Below are positions 15,508 to 24,532 of a DNA stretch of 64,000 nucleotides, piece by piece. This DNA comes from an uncultured Prevotellaceae bacterium (lineage in GTDB: Bacteria > Bacteroidota > Bacteroidia > Bacteroidales > Bacteroidaceae): NCBI GenBank assembly GCA_946415645.1, contig CAMKTJ010000012.1, positions 1 to 64,000 on the forward strand, read 5' to 3'. The notes under the pieces were generated by a model, which was not told where the DNA came from, made no database searches, and saw only the letters and a list, made by a program, of their open reading frames with translations. The number at the start of each line of letters is the position of its first letter. Within the stretch, counting starts at the first letter, position 1. The position numbers were made by a program, and so were the translations under genes.

Positions 15508-17421
15508 ATGGCTGTTAAATATATTTCCTACGACCCACAGCCCTTGCAGGGACAAGCTGTTTTGAACTGCTTCCGTCGCACTCGTCGAATGCTGAGTTAT
15601 CAGGGCGATAACGAGTTAGAGGCTCATATTGAGCGAGGTATGCCGCTGTATGAAGTAACTCGTACAGAGCAAGTAAACGGTGGTTCCAATGAGAATCTGC
15701 TATTGCGAGGCGAGTGTATTTCCGTATGTGCCTATCTGAAAGAAAAAGGCATCACGATTGATTTGGCATATATAGACCCTCCCTTTGCCAGTGGTGCTGA
15801 CTATGCAAAGAAAGTATTTCTACGAAGAAACCCAAAGGTAGCAGAAGCTATAGAGCAAGTAGAACAGACGCTACCTGACTTTGATGAACTGCGTGCTTTT
15901 GAAGAAAAGATGTATGGTGATAAGTGGGAGAAAGAACGCTACCTGAACTGGATGTATGAAAATCTGTTGGCAATCAAGAGCATCATGAGTGAGAATGCCA
16001 GTATATATGTACATCTGGATTGGCATATTGGGCACTATGTAAAAATTTTGATGGATGAAATATTTGGAGAGGCGAATTTTCTGAACGAAATAGTATGGGG
16101 ATATTTTGCCTTTAAAAGAAAGACCACGCGAAAATTCCCACAAAAGCACGATATAATATATTCTTATACAAAAAGTGAAGAGTATATTTGGAACACCCAA
16201 TTTATCCCTCATAGCGATGAATATATTAAAAGATTCAAGAAAGATGAAAATGGGCGATTGTATAGAGACGATGTGAATCCAACTGCCGGAGGAAACAGAA
16301 TTATATACCTTGATGAAACAGAAGGAAACATTGTCGACTCGGTTTGGACTGACATTTCGCCTGTCAACCCTATGGGTAAAGAACGTGTAGATTACGCCAC
16401 TCAAAAACCAGAGGCCCTTTTAGAGCGTATTATCAAGGCTAGCAGTAATGAGGGTATGCTTGTTGCTGATTTCTTTAGCGGTAGTGGTGTTACTGCTGCA
16501 GTAGCAAATAAACTTGGACGAAAGTTTATCACTTGTGACATAGGTCTTAATAGCGTTGAAACCGCCCGTGACCGTCTTAAGAACAATAGGGTGAAGTTTG
16601 ATGTATTGGAAGTAAAGGATGGTGTTACGCTCTATCGCAATCCTGTCCAAACGATGGATAGTATCAAGCGCGTGATAAAGGGTTTGCGTAACGAAGACAG
16701 CCTTGATAAGATGTGGGAAGGTGGTATTAACGACTCTAAATATGGTCTTGTGCCTGTATATATCCCTAATTTGACAGATCCCACTACTCGTGTCCTAAGT
16801 AAGCATCTTATGCGTCGCATTATTCACGAGGCTATGCCCGACTTGCCGGAGAATACGAAGAAAGTCATTGTCTATTACATAGATGTGGAGGATTTGGAAG
16901 AAATCAAGAAGTTTACTACCATAGAGAACTATTTCCCAATCGAAATAGAATTCCAGGACCTAAAGCCAAAGCTTGACAACTTCATAATGGCTGACGATGC
17001 ACGTTGGACAATGGCAGAGGTTGATGAAGGAATGTTTAAGGTTTGGCAGATATCCATTGATAATTTCCATTGTGACCGTGTACTGAAAAAGATAAACGAT
17101 TATAATCTGAAGACGCAAGAGCAGATACTCCAAGCCACAGAGGATGAAAAAGAGAAGAAGCCTTTCACACCTATTAAGGTGAGTGATGAAGGATTGGAGT
17201 GTATTGAATGGATAAGCCTCGACTGCACCTCTGCTGAGGAACAGGACGAATGGCACAGCGATGTAGAGCTAAAGATAGAAGCCGATAGTCATGTGCGTTA
17301 CAACAACGGAGAGAAGAGCCAGGATTATTGGGATGGCACTGTACATACCCTCGACGAACGCAAACCCCTACGCATGAAAATCCGCAATATCTGCGGGGAT
17401 GAAACGGTTTTTGTTTTATGA
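15508..17421 (+). CDS. Type III-like DNA methyltransferase, beta-class amino-MTase
   Basis: This 637-residue protein has the motif order of beta-class adenine-N6 methyltransferases. The catalytic IDPPFASG is at residues 89-96, followed by an insertion region that probably reads the target, then the S-adenosylmethionine site ADFFSGSGVTAA at about 318-329. A C-terminal region of about 300 residues is as expected for a Mod partner that binds the Res subunit. It presumably protects the host site and provides sequence recognition. The target sequence cannot be predicted here. The stop is 1 bp before the next ATG, so the third island gene is translationally linked. Confidence 0.92.
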   Translation: MAVKYISYDPQPLQGQAVLNCFRRTRRMLSYQGDNELEAHIERGMPLYEVTRTEQVNGGSNENLLLRGECISVCAYLKEKGITIDLAYIDPPFASGADYAKKVFLRRNPKVAEAIEQVEQTLPDFDELRAFEEKMYGDKWEKERYLNWMYENLLAIKSIMSENASIYVHLDWHIGHYVKILMDEIFGEANFLNEIVWGYFAFKRKTTRKFPQKHDIIYSYTKSEEYIWNTQFIPHSDEYIKRFKKDENGRLYRDDVNPTAGGNRIIYLDETEGNIVDSVWTDISPVNPMGKERVDYATQKPEALLERIIKASSNEGMLVADFFSGSGVTAAVANKLGRKFITCDIGLNSVETARDRLKNNRVKFDVLEVKDGVTLYRNPVQTMDSIKRVIKGLRNEDSLDKMWEGGINDSKYGLVPVYIPNLTDPTTRVLSKHLMRRIIHEAMPDLPENTKKVIVYYIDVEDLEEIKKFTTIENYFPIEIEFQDLKPKLDNFIMADDARWTMAEVDEGMFKVWQISIDNFHCDRVLKKINDYNLKTQEQILQATEDEKEKKPFTPIKVSDEGLECIEWISLDCTSAEEQDEWHSDVELKIEADSHVRYNNGEKSQDYWDGTVHTLDERKPLRMKIRNICGDETVFVL

Positions 17422-17422
17422 C

Positions 17423-18877
17423 ATGAAGATTAAAGCGATTTATCTACAAGAAAGTAGAAGTGCTAAATCTGGTGACAGGACAATTAGTTATGGGCGAGGC
17501 ACATTTTATGCCTTGCCTTTTCCTATTGAGCCAACAGAAGGTGAACATGATTTTCACTCGTGTGAGGGCTGTCAAAAAAATCACAAAATAATAGTAGGTC
17601 AATTAAAGGAAAAAGTTAGAAATTTTCCTAATTGTTGTAAGGCACATAAGAAACTATTATCTCTGAAGGATTTTCATAAATCTGATTTCAAAGATGCTGC
17701 GAAACAATGTGCAGATAAAGTTATTTTTACCTATCAGCACATTATTAACAATCAATTGAGTCCAACATGGCAGGTTGAAATATCTAAATACCTTGATAAG
17801 GCAATAGAAAGTTTTGGACAATTTCCTGTTGGATATGGAATCCCATTCCTTTTAGATAGTTATATCTCATATGTAAGACAATTAATTAATGATAATGAAG
17901 ATATTAAGTCTGAGGTAAAGGATTATGTTAATAAAAGATTTGATAATCTTTTTCTTGAGAGAGAGGAAGAAGATCCCATTGCAGATTTGTGCAAGATTTA
18001 CGATGACTGGTTGAATCTTGTTCCTTTTAATCTCCCCTTTCTAAGAAGTGTTAGAGATGATTTTCGCAACAGATCTCCACTTATGGTGTGTGTGTCAAGT
18101 AACACAAGTCAACAACACTTAATTTCAAATGACCAACTTTTAGGTCTTTTAAATAATCTAACCAAGGAGTTGTTGATTAAAGTAGGAGAGAAAATCATCG
18201 AGCTTCAAGACGAAGAAATTAATTCTTTTTATACGGTATTTGTTCGTCAGGAACTATTATTCGCCAACCAACTGTTAGACAAAAAAGATAAAGAGTATCC
18301 ATACACATTGTATATAAAAAGATGGATGGAGAACCAAGAGAATTATTTTAGTAAAATAAATAAGTTATATGAAATCCGAATAATAAATACAGAAGATACT
18401 TACCCCAATGACTCATATAAAGAGTCCCTTCAAAGGATTAATGATTTTAAAAGGTATATTGAATTTAACGATGTTGGGATATTAATAGATCCTCATAAAA
18501 AGGAACCCTGTTTACAGAAAATGTTCAAACTAATATGGAGAAAAACCAGTTTCGATTTTAATGCAGAGGTTAATAACGGAAGAGGCCCCCTGGACTTTAA
18601 GGTCTCAAAAGGCAATGTTGACAAGACGATTATAGAATTCAAATTAGCTTCAAATACAAAATTAAAACAAAATCTTCAGAGTCAAGTAGATATTTATGAG
18701 AAAGCAAACAACACAGATAAATCAATAACTGTATTATTCTACTTCAATGAAAAGGAAGGAAAGAAAATTGATAGAGTTCTGGAGGAATTGCAAATGAAAA
18801 AGAATGAAAACATTGTTATTATAGATTGTACCAAACAAAAGCCTTCTGCCTCAAATGCTAAGGGGAGTAAAAAATAG
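17423..18877 (+). CDS. Unknown protein with putative zinc motif and PD-(D/E)XK-like C-terminus
   Basis: I do not recognise this 484-residue protein. Near residues 43-54 it has H-x3-C-x2-C-x3-H (HSCEGCQKNH), and CCKAH near 71-75, a plausible zinc site. The middle is long and helical. Near residues 387-406 GPLDF followed by IIEFKLASN resembles the D...ExK core of PD-(D/E)XK nucleases, with a helix after it. The start is 1 bp after the methyltransferase stop; an in-frame ATG at 17399 would overlap that gene. It is visibly more AT-rich than its neighbours, suggesting separate acquisition. It could be an extra nuclease or effector of the restriction system. Confidence 0.7.
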   Translation: MKIKAIYLQESRSAKSGDRTISYGRGTFYALPFPIEPTEGEHDFHSCEGCQKNHKIIVGQLKEKVRNFPNCCKAHKKLLSLKDFHKSDFKDAAKQCADKVIFTYQHIINNQLSPTWQVEISKYLDKAIESFGQFPVGYGIPFLLDSYISYVRQLINDNEDIKSEVKDYVNKRFDNLFLEREEEDPIADLCKIYDDWLNLVPFNLPFLRSVRDDFRNRSPLMVCVSSNTSQQHLISNDQLLGLLNNLTKELLIKVGEKIIELQDEEINSFYTVFVRQELLFANQLLDKKDKEYPYTLYIKRWMENQENYFSKINKLYEIRIINTEDTYPNDSYKESLQRINDFKRYIEFNDVGILIDPHKKEPCLQKMFKLIWRKTSFDFNAEVNNGRGPLDFKVSKGNVDKTIIEFKLASNTKLKQNLQSQVDIYEKANNTDKSITVLFYFNEKEGKKIDRVLEELQMKKNENIVIIDCTKQKPSASNAKGSKK

Positions 18878-18922
18878 GTTCCTGTATCGTAATAGAATTA
18901 AGTAAAGAAACGTTATAGATAT

Positions 18923-19012
18923 ATGGCAAACGATTTAACAATAACAAAAGGTTTCCTGCAAACTGAGGATTCCGAATATGTGAGACTTGTCTCACTTTTT
19001 CCGGGATTGTGA
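18923..19012 (+). CDS. Possible 29-residue peptide or gene remnant
   Basis: A short frame starting MANDLTITKGFLQTEDSEYV and ending soon after looks protein-like, with acidic and hydrophobic alternation. It is too short to assign and may be the 5' remnant of a longer gene. The hairpin at 18980-19000 lies inside it, which argues that it may not be translated. Confidence 0.2.
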   Translation: MANDLTITKGFLQTEDSEYVRLVSLFPGL

Positions 19013-19163
19013 CTCTTCTGTGTGAGTTTTTCAAAAATCTAGACAGTCTCTGGACAATTGGCATATGGTCACTGTAAGGGAGAAAAATGTCAGAATAAGG
19101 CATGAAAAAGCCAATTTTGTAAAAGAATAGTGGCTGGGGCGTGCCATATATAAGATAATGTAG

Positions 19164-19171
19164 TATCTTTG
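19164..19171 (+). promoter_or_regulatory. -7 box of nrnA
   Basis: TATCTTTG ends 9 bp before the ATG at 19181. It rules out the upstream TTG at 19169 as a start and implies a very short or absent 5' leader. Confidence 0.6.
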
Positions 19172-19180
19172 CAGAAAATT

Positions 19181-20212
19181 ATGGAGAAGATACTGACAGA
19201 AGAAGAACAGAGGCTGTTCTCGGATTTAATAGATAACGCCAAGAAAGTGGTGATTTGTGCCCATGTGTCTCCTGATGGAGATGCTATAGGCTCTACCTTG
19301 GCATTAAAGCATTGGCTTACTCGAAAGGGAAAGCAGGTGACTGTAGTGGTGCCTAATATATTCCCCGATTTCCTGCACTGGATGCCTGGTGCTGAGGAGG
19401 TAAAGGTGTATCTGAAGCATGAAGAGGAGGTTAATCCTATTGTGGCGGAAGCGGATCTGTTTATTATTGCCGATCTTAATGACTCTGCCAGAATGCAGGA
19501 ACTGGAAGCCAGTGTAGTGGCGAATCCTGCCCCTAAGATTATGATTGACCATCATCTGAATCCTACAGACTTCTGTCAGTTGGTGGTTTCTCGCCATGAT
19601 ATGTGTGCAACGGCCGAGGTAATCTGCCATTTGCTGCACCAGTTGGGTGAACTGGATAGCATTACCATAGAGGAAGCTACCTGCCTGTACGCTGCCATGA
19701 TGTGTGATACGGGTGCCTTTACCTACAACTCTAACAGGGCTGTAGTGTACGAGTGCATCTCTTATCTGCTGAATAGAGGCATCGACAAGGATAAAATCTA
19801 CCGTAATGTTTACTGGACATGTTCCCTTGCCCGTATGAGACTGACCGGTTATCTGCTTTATGTGAAGATGGAGACTATTCCTGAGATGCATACCAGTATT
19901 ATCACCCTTACCAACAAGGAACGTAAGTTGTTCGGCATTAAGAACGGGGATACAGAGGGTATAGTGAATATGCCCTTGCAGATGTCTGGCATGAGCCTGA
20001 GTGTCTTCCTGAGTGAGGATACGGAACGTGCGGGTATTATAAAGGTAAGTCTGCGTAGTGTTGATGATTTCCCTTGCAATGCCCTTTCTGCTCAGTTCTT
20101 CAATGGAGGAGGACATCTGAATGCCAGTGGAGGAAGGCTTTCCTGCAGCATGGATGAGGCTGTCCAGAAAGTGCATGAAGCTATAAAATCCTTTGCCCAT
20201 TTGTTAAAATAG
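19181..20212 (+). CDS. nrnA: DHH-family phosphoesterase, NrnA type
   Basis: This 343-residue protein has the DHH/DHHA1 layout. It shows HVSPDGDAIGS near residue 28, IADLNDSARM, MIDHHLNPTD near 122 (the DHH motif) and MCDTGAF. In the C-terminal DHHA1 domain is the substrate motif GGGHLNASGG. NrnA enzymes degrade very short RNA oligomers and dephosphorylate 3'-phosphoadenosine 5'-phosphate in the cytoplasm; some act on pApA from cyclic di-AMP. That last activity is relevant because the window also encodes a diadenylate cyclase (39240). Which of these is the main substrate cannot be decided here. Confidence 0.88.
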   Translation: MEKILTEEEQRLFSDLIDNAKKVVICAHVSPDGDAIGSTLALKHWLTRKGKQVTVVVPNIFPDFLHWMPGAEEVKVYLKHEEEVNPIVAEADLFIIADLNDSARMQELEASVVANPAPKIMIDHHLNPTDFCQLVVSRHDMCATAEVICHLLHQLGELDSITIEEATCLYAAMMCDTGAFTYNSNRAVVYECISYLLNRGIDKDKIYRNVYWTCSLARMRLTGYLLYVKMETIPEMHTSIITLTNKERKLFGIKNGDTEGIVNMPLQMSGMSLSVFLSEDTERAGIIKVSLRSVDDFPCNALSAQFFNGGGHLNASGGRLSCSMDEAVQKVHEAIKSFAHLLK

Positions 20213-20267
20213 ATTATGTGAAAGTATTTTGCGCATATTGAGACATAGGATATTGGAACGTTTTTTA

Positions 20268-20275
20268 TACCTTTG
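20268..20275 (+). promoter_or_regulatory. -7 box of the DUF4827-hemW unit
   Basis: TACCTTTG, 20 bp before the ATG at 20296. The upstream -33 element is not clear. Confidence 0.5.
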
Positions 20276-20295
20276 CAGGCAAAAATTAGAATTAT

Positions 20296-20991
20296 ATGAG
20301 AAAGATTCTTTATACATTCCTTAGTTTGATGGTAGCCTTTACTGGGCTTGTTTCTTGTTCTGATGACCAGACATACGCCGAGCAGAAAGACAAAGAACGT
20401 AAAGCTATAGACGCTTTTCTGAAGCGTGACGTTACTATTTTAGGTCCTGCCGGAGATACTATTTGTAACGTGGGCGTTATCAATGTCATCTCAGAACAGA
20501 AGTTCTATGAACAGGATTCTACTACCAATCTTGAGAATAACGAGTATGTGCTCTTTGCCAGTTCTGGTATTTATATGCAGATTGTCAGAGAGGGTGTTGG
20601 CGATAAGATTGAGAAGGGCCAGACTCGTCAGATTGCCTGCCGTTTTACTGAGTTCAATATCTTGGGCGATAGCTTGCAGCTACGTAATGATGTCAGCTAC
20701 TGGCACACAACACCTGATATTATGGCTGTAACCAACACCTCAGGTTCTTTCTCTGCCAAATTCCTTACGGAAGGTCTGCCTGGTGCTATGTATCAGACTT
20801 ATGGCGAGGAGAAAGTCTTGGATGGATGGCTGGCTCCCTTCCCTTATATTCGTGTTGGACGACAGAAAACGGAGGACGGGGAGATAGCAAAGGTTAGGCT
20901 GATTGTGCCTCATACTGCAGGTCAGAGTAGCGCAGCCTCAAATGTCTATCCCTGTTTCTACGAAATCCTCTACCAGGAGTGTCGTGACTAA
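20296..20991 (+). CDS. DUF4827 family lipoprotein
   Basis: This 231-residue exported protein has a signal peptide ending in the lipobox LVSC near residue 21, so it should be lipid-anchored. The rest resembles DUF4827, which I know from Bacteroidetes. An FKBP-like hint is the central GDKIEKGQT segment, a pattern found in peptidyl-prolyl isomerase-like folds, but no active site can be claimed. It overlaps hemW at its 3' end. Confidence 0.75.
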   Translation: MRKILYTFLSLMVAFTGLVSCSDDQTYAEQKDKERKAIDAFLKRDVTILGPAGDTICNVGVINVISEQKFYEQDSTTNLENNEYVLFASSGIYMQIVREGVGDKIEKGQTRQIACRFTEFNILGDSLQLRNDVSYWHTTPDIMAVTNTSGSFSAKFLTEGLPGAMYQTYGEEKVLDGWLAPFPYIRVGRQKTEDGEIAKVRLIVPHTAGQSSAASNVYPCFYEILYQECRD

Positions 20992-22105
20992 GACGGGCGG
21001 AATCTACATTCACGTACCTTTTTGTCAAAGTCGTTGTATCTATTGCGACTTCTATTCTACTACCTATGGAGCAGAATGGAAGCGTTCCTATGTTGATTCC
21101 CTTAAACGTGAGATGCAATTGCGCCGTGAGGAGATAAATACCTCACGCGTACCTTCTTTATATATAGGTGGTGGTACCCCCAGCCAATTACCTTCGTCCT
21201 TGCTACTGGAGTTTTTTCGGGCCATACAGGATAATTTTACGCTTGACAAAAATGCGGAGGTTACCATCGAGGCTAATCCGGATGATGTAACCCCTGAATG
21301 GATAGCTTCTTTGCTCCAGACTCCTGTTAACCGTATCAGTATGGGAGTGCAGACTTTCTCTGATTCCTTGTTGCGATTCCTGAACCGTAGGCACACTTCA
21401 CGTCAGGCTATAGAAGCTGTCCGACTATGTCAGGATGCTGGGTATAGTAATATTAGTTTGGATTTGATATACGGGTTGCCGGGGCAGACGCTTAGTGATT
21501 GGCAAGCTGATGTTAAGCAGTTGCTGTCGCTTGATGTTCCTCATCTTAGTGCCTATGCTTTATCTTATGAAGAAGGAACGGCTCTGAGCAGAATGCTTCA
21601 GGAGGGAAGTGTAAATGAGGCATCCGATGAACTTTCCTGGCAGATGTATGAGTATCTGATAGACGAGACAGCGACTGCAGGGATGGAACATTACGAGATT
21701 TCCAACTTTGCCAAACCGGGAATGCATTCCAGACATAACAGCAGTTACTGGGACGGCTCTCCGTATTTGGGATTAGGCCCGGGTGCACATTCTTATGATG
21801 GAGGCAGAATACGCAGGTCTAACAATACATCACTAAAAGAATATGTTCTGGCAACGGCTGATGTTCCTCATCAGAATGAGGTTCTTACCCCAGAGGAACA
21901 GTACAATGAGCTGGTCATGACACGTCTGCGTACAGCCTCTGGTCTTCTGCTCAGCCTTCTTACTCCTGAGCAGAAAAGCTATTGCCTGGAGATGGCAAAG
22001 CCTCATATCCTTAGCGGAAATCTGATGCAGGATGCACTCTCTCTTCGTCTGTCAAGGAAGGGTATCTTTGTTTCCAATAGCATCATCAGCGACCTGATGT
22101 ATTAG
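20942..22105 (+). CDS. hemW: HemW-type radical SAM protein
   Basis: This radical SAM protein has the HemW/HemN N-terminus GIYIHVPFCQSRCIYCDF (CxxxCxxC iron-sulfur site). IGGGTPSQL, TIEANPDD, SMGVQTFSD and DLIYGLPGQT follow, and LGLGPGAHSY later. HemW is a heme chaperone rather than a coproporphyrinogen oxidase, although often annotated as one. Two starts are plausible: the ATG at 20942, overlapping the DUF4827 gene by 50 bp, or a GTG at 20984 preceded by AGGAG. The GTG would give the compact N-terminus usual for the family. No heme-synthesis genes are adjacent. Confidence 0.9.
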   Translation: MSIPVSTKSSTRSVVTKTGGIYIHVPFCQSRCIYCDFYSTTYGAEWKRSYVDSLKREMQLRREEINTSRVPSLYIGGGTPSQLPSSLLLEFFRAIQDNFTLDKNAEVTIEANPDDVTPEWIASLLQTPVNRISMGVQTFSDSLLRFLNRRHTSRQAIEAVRLCQDAGYSNISLDLIYGLPGQTLSDWQADVKQLLSLDVPHLSAYALSYEEGTALSRMLQEGSVNEASDELSWQMYEYLIDETATAGMEHYEISNFAKPGMHSRHNSSYWDGSPYLGLGPGAHSYDGGRIRRSNNTSLKEYVLATADVPHQNEVLTPEEQYNELVMTRLRTASGLLLSLLTPEQKSYCLEMAKPHILSGNLMQDALSLRLSRKGIFVSNSIISDLMY

Positions 22106-22152
22106 CTCCGTTCCTTATACTTCTCTGTTTCTTATTTCTTATTTCCTTTGCA

Positions 22153-22172
22153 AACATGTTTTTTAACATGTT
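22153..22172. promoter_or_regulatory. AACATGTT-TTTT-AACATGTT palindrome upstream of EF-G2
   Basis: Two self-complementary AACATGTT octamers are separated by TTTT, about 90 bp before the EF-G2 start. The symmetry would suit a dimeric regulator; a role is inferred from position only. Confidence 0.5.
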
Positions 22173-22261
22173 ATTTTGCTATTGTCAGTTCAAATATTAT
22201 TGGTAATTTTATCCCCTGAAAACTAAAACTAATAGCTTTAATACCTAAAATACCTAGAAAT

Positions 22262-24418
22262 ATGAAAGTTTACAAAACGAACGAGATTAAGAACATTGCG
22301 CTGATGGGCAATGATGGTGCGGGTAAGACAACCCTTACAGAATCCCTGCTTTTCGAAGCAGGTGTTATCAAGAGAAGAGGTCGTATTACCCAGAAGAATA
22401 CCGTAAGCGATTATTTCCCAGTAGAGCAGGAGTATGGATACTCTGTTTTCTCTACTGTTTTTCATACAGAGTGGAATGGTAAGAAACTGAACATTATTGA
22501 CTGCCCGGGTAGTGATGACTTCGTTGGTTCTGCTATCACAGCACTGAACGTAACAGATACTACCGTTATCCTTCTCAAGGGTGGGGCAGGCGTAGAGGTT
22601 GGAACGCAGAACCATTTCCGTTATACAGAGAAACTGAATAAGCCCGTAATCTTCCTTGTCAACCAGTTGGACGACGAGAACTGCGACTTTGATGTGCTGT
22701 TGGAACAGTTGAAGTCAATTTACGGTCCTAAGGTTGTACCCGTTCAGTATCCTATAGCTACAGGTCCTAACTTCAATGCGCTTATTGATGTACTGCTAAT
22801 GAAGAAGTATTCATGGGGTCCTGATGGTGGCGCTCCTACCATTGAGGATGTTCCTGCCGACCAGATGGATAAGGCTTTGGAGATGCATAAGGCATTGGTT
22901 GAGGCTGCAGCAGAGCATGATGAGGCTTTGATGGAGAAGTTCTTCGAGAGTGAGACTCTTACAGAGGATGAAATGCGTGAGGGTATCCGCAAGGGATTGG
23001 CTTCACGTGGCATGTTCCCTGTATTCTGCGTAGATGCTGTTAAGGATATGGGCGTTCGCCGACTGATGGAGTTCTTGGGTAATGTGGTTCCTTTTGTGGA
23101 CGAGATGCCCAAGGTCTTCAATACCCGTGGCGAGGAAGTTGCCCCAGACCCAGCAGGCCCTACCAGTTTGTTCTTCTTCAAGACTGCTGTTGAGCCTCAT
23201 ATTGGTGAAGTTCAGTACTTCAAGGTAATGAGCGGTACTGTAAAGGAGGGTGATGACCTTACCAATGCAGACCGTGGTAGTAAGGAACGTATAGCACAGC
23301 TCTTCGTATGTGCAGGTGCTAATCGTATTAAGGTTGACGAGCTTGTGGCTGGCGATATAGGTTGTACCGTTAAGTTGAAGGATGTGAAGACGGGCAATAC
23401 CCTGAACGGTAAGGATTGCGATAACCGTTTCAACTTCATCAAGTATCCCAATGCTAAGTACAGTCGTGCTATCCGTGCTGTCAACGAGAGTGAGACAGAG
23501 AAGATGATGAACGCCCTGCAGAAGATGCGTGAGGAAGATCCTACATGGCAGATTGAGCAGAGTAAGGAGTTACGTCAGATTCTTGTTCATGGACAGGGTG
23601 AGTTCCATTTGCGTACACTGAAGTGGCGTATGGAGAATAACGAGAAGATTCAGATTATCTATGACGAGCCTAAGATTCCTTATCGTGAGACTATTACCAA
23701 GGCTGCCCGTGCCGACTATCGTCATAAGAAACAGTCCGGTGGTGCCGGTCAGTTTGGCGAGGTTCATCTGATTGTGGAACCTTACTACGAGGGTATGCCT
23801 GCTCCTGAGGTTTATAACTTCGGAGGTCAGGAATATCGTATCAATGCCAAGAGTACTGAGACCATCGATTTGGAGTGGGGTGGTAAGCTTGTCTTTGTGA
23901 ACAGCGTTGTAGGTGGTGCTATTGATGCTCGCTTCATGCCCGCTATCCTGAAGGGTGTTATGCAGCGTATGGAGCAAGGCCCTCTTACAGGTTGCTATGC
24001 CCGTGACGTGCGTGTCATTGTTTATGACGGTAAGATGCATCCCGTAGACAGCAACGAACTCTCATTCATGTTGGCTGGACGTCAGGCATTTGCTCTGGCC
24101 TTCAAGGAGGCAGGTCCAAAGATTCTGGAGCCCATCAATGATGTAGAAGTCTTTGTTCCCAGCGACAAGATGGGTGATGTGATGAGCGATTTGCAGGGAC
24201 GTCGTGCTATGATTACTGGTATGACCAGTGAGAATGGATACGAGAAACTGACTGCTAAGGCTCCTCAGAAGGAGATGCTGAACTATAGTACTGCACTCAG
24301 TAGCCTTACTGGTGGACGCGCCAGCTTCATTACCAAGTTTGCTTCCTATGAGTTGGTTCCTGGCGATGTACAGAGCAAGCTTATTGCTGCTTACCAGGCA
24401 ACGCAGACGGAGTCTTGA
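22262..24418 (+). CDS. fusA2: EF-G paralogue lacking the catalytic histidine (EF-G2 type)
   Basis: This 718-residue protein has the five-domain EF-G layout. G1 GNDGAGKT is at residues 16-23, but the G3 motif reads DCPGS (80-84) instead of DTPGH, so the histidine that activates water is serine. Switch I (EQEYGYSVFS) lacks the RGITI consensus and G4 reads NQLD. Domains IV-V are present. It resembles the Bacteroides thetaiotaomicron EF-G2, reported to support translation without GTP hydrolysis during starvation and gut colonisation. By analogy it would act as an energy-sparing translocase. It is followed by a terminator and rprX-rprY. Confidence 0.88.
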   Translation: MKVYKTNEIKNIALMGNDGAGKTTLTESLLFEAGVIKRRGRITQKNTVSDYFPVEQEYGYSVFSTVFHTEWNGKKLNIIDCPGSDDFVGSAITALNVTDTTVILLKGGAGVEVGTQNHFRYTEKLNKPVIFLVNQLDDENCDFDVLLEQLKSIYGPKVVPVQYPIATGPNFNALIDVLLMKKYSWGPDGGAPTIEDVPADQMDKALEMHKALVEAAAEHDEALMEKFFESETLTEDEMREGIRKGLASRGMFPVFCVDAVKDMGVRRLMEFLGNVVPFVDEMPKVFNTRGEEVAPDPAGPTSLFFFKTAVEPHIGEVQYFKVMSGTVKEGDDLTNADRGSKERIAQLFVCAGANRIKVDELVAGDIGCTVKLKDVKTGNTLNGKDCDNRFNFIKYPNAKYSRAIRAVNESETEKMMNALQKMREEDPTWQIEQSKELRQILVHGQGEFHLRTLKWRMENNEKIQIIYDEPKIPYRETITKAARADYRHKKQSGGAGQFGEVHLIVEPYYEGMPAPEVYNFGGQEYRINAKSTETIDLEWGGKLVFVNSVVGGAIDARFMPAILKGVMQRMEQGPLTGCYARDVRVIVYDGKMHPVDSNELSFMLAGRQAFALAFKEAGPKILEPINDVEVFVPSDKMGDVMSDLQGRRAMITGMTSENGYEKLTAKAPQKEMLNYSTALSSLTGGRASFITKFASYELVPGDVQSKLIAAYQATQTES

Positions 24419-24466
24419 TAATTGCTAAATTAACAAGCTAAATACGTAAATTTAGTTAAATATGTC

Positions 24467-24498
24467 AAAAGCTGGTACTTTTTGTGCCAGCTTTTTTT
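24467..24498 (+). terminator. Intrinsic terminator after EF-G2
   Basis: AAAAGCTGGTAC and GTGCCAGCTTTT form a 12-bp stem (one G-U pair) with a TTTTT loop, followed by a T-run. The T-run overlaps the -33 element of the rprX promoter. Confidence 0.85.
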
Positions 24499-24527
24499 GT
24501 TTTCTTTAATAAAAGCCTTTACCTTTG
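24496..24527 (+). promoter_or_regulatory. Promoter of rprXY
   Basis: TTTG (24496-24499), a 20-bp spacer and TACCTTTG (24520-24527). Only five bases separate the -7 box from the rprX ATG, so the transcript is probably leaderless. Confidence 0.75.
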
Positions 24528-24532
24528 CCTCT

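Larger units (their letters stand above)
18878..19180. other. Gap after the restriction island
   Basis: The gap holds one 29-codon reading frame (18923-19012), a small hairpin GTGAGAC-TT-GTCTCAC followed by TTTTT at 18980-19000 that could be a weak terminator, and the nrnA promoter at its right end. Nothing else is recognisable. Confidence 0.6.

Noticed and set aside
19304-20200. 298-codon open frame antisense to nrnA
   Set aside because: Fully inside nrnA on the other strand, without motifs or a promoter box.
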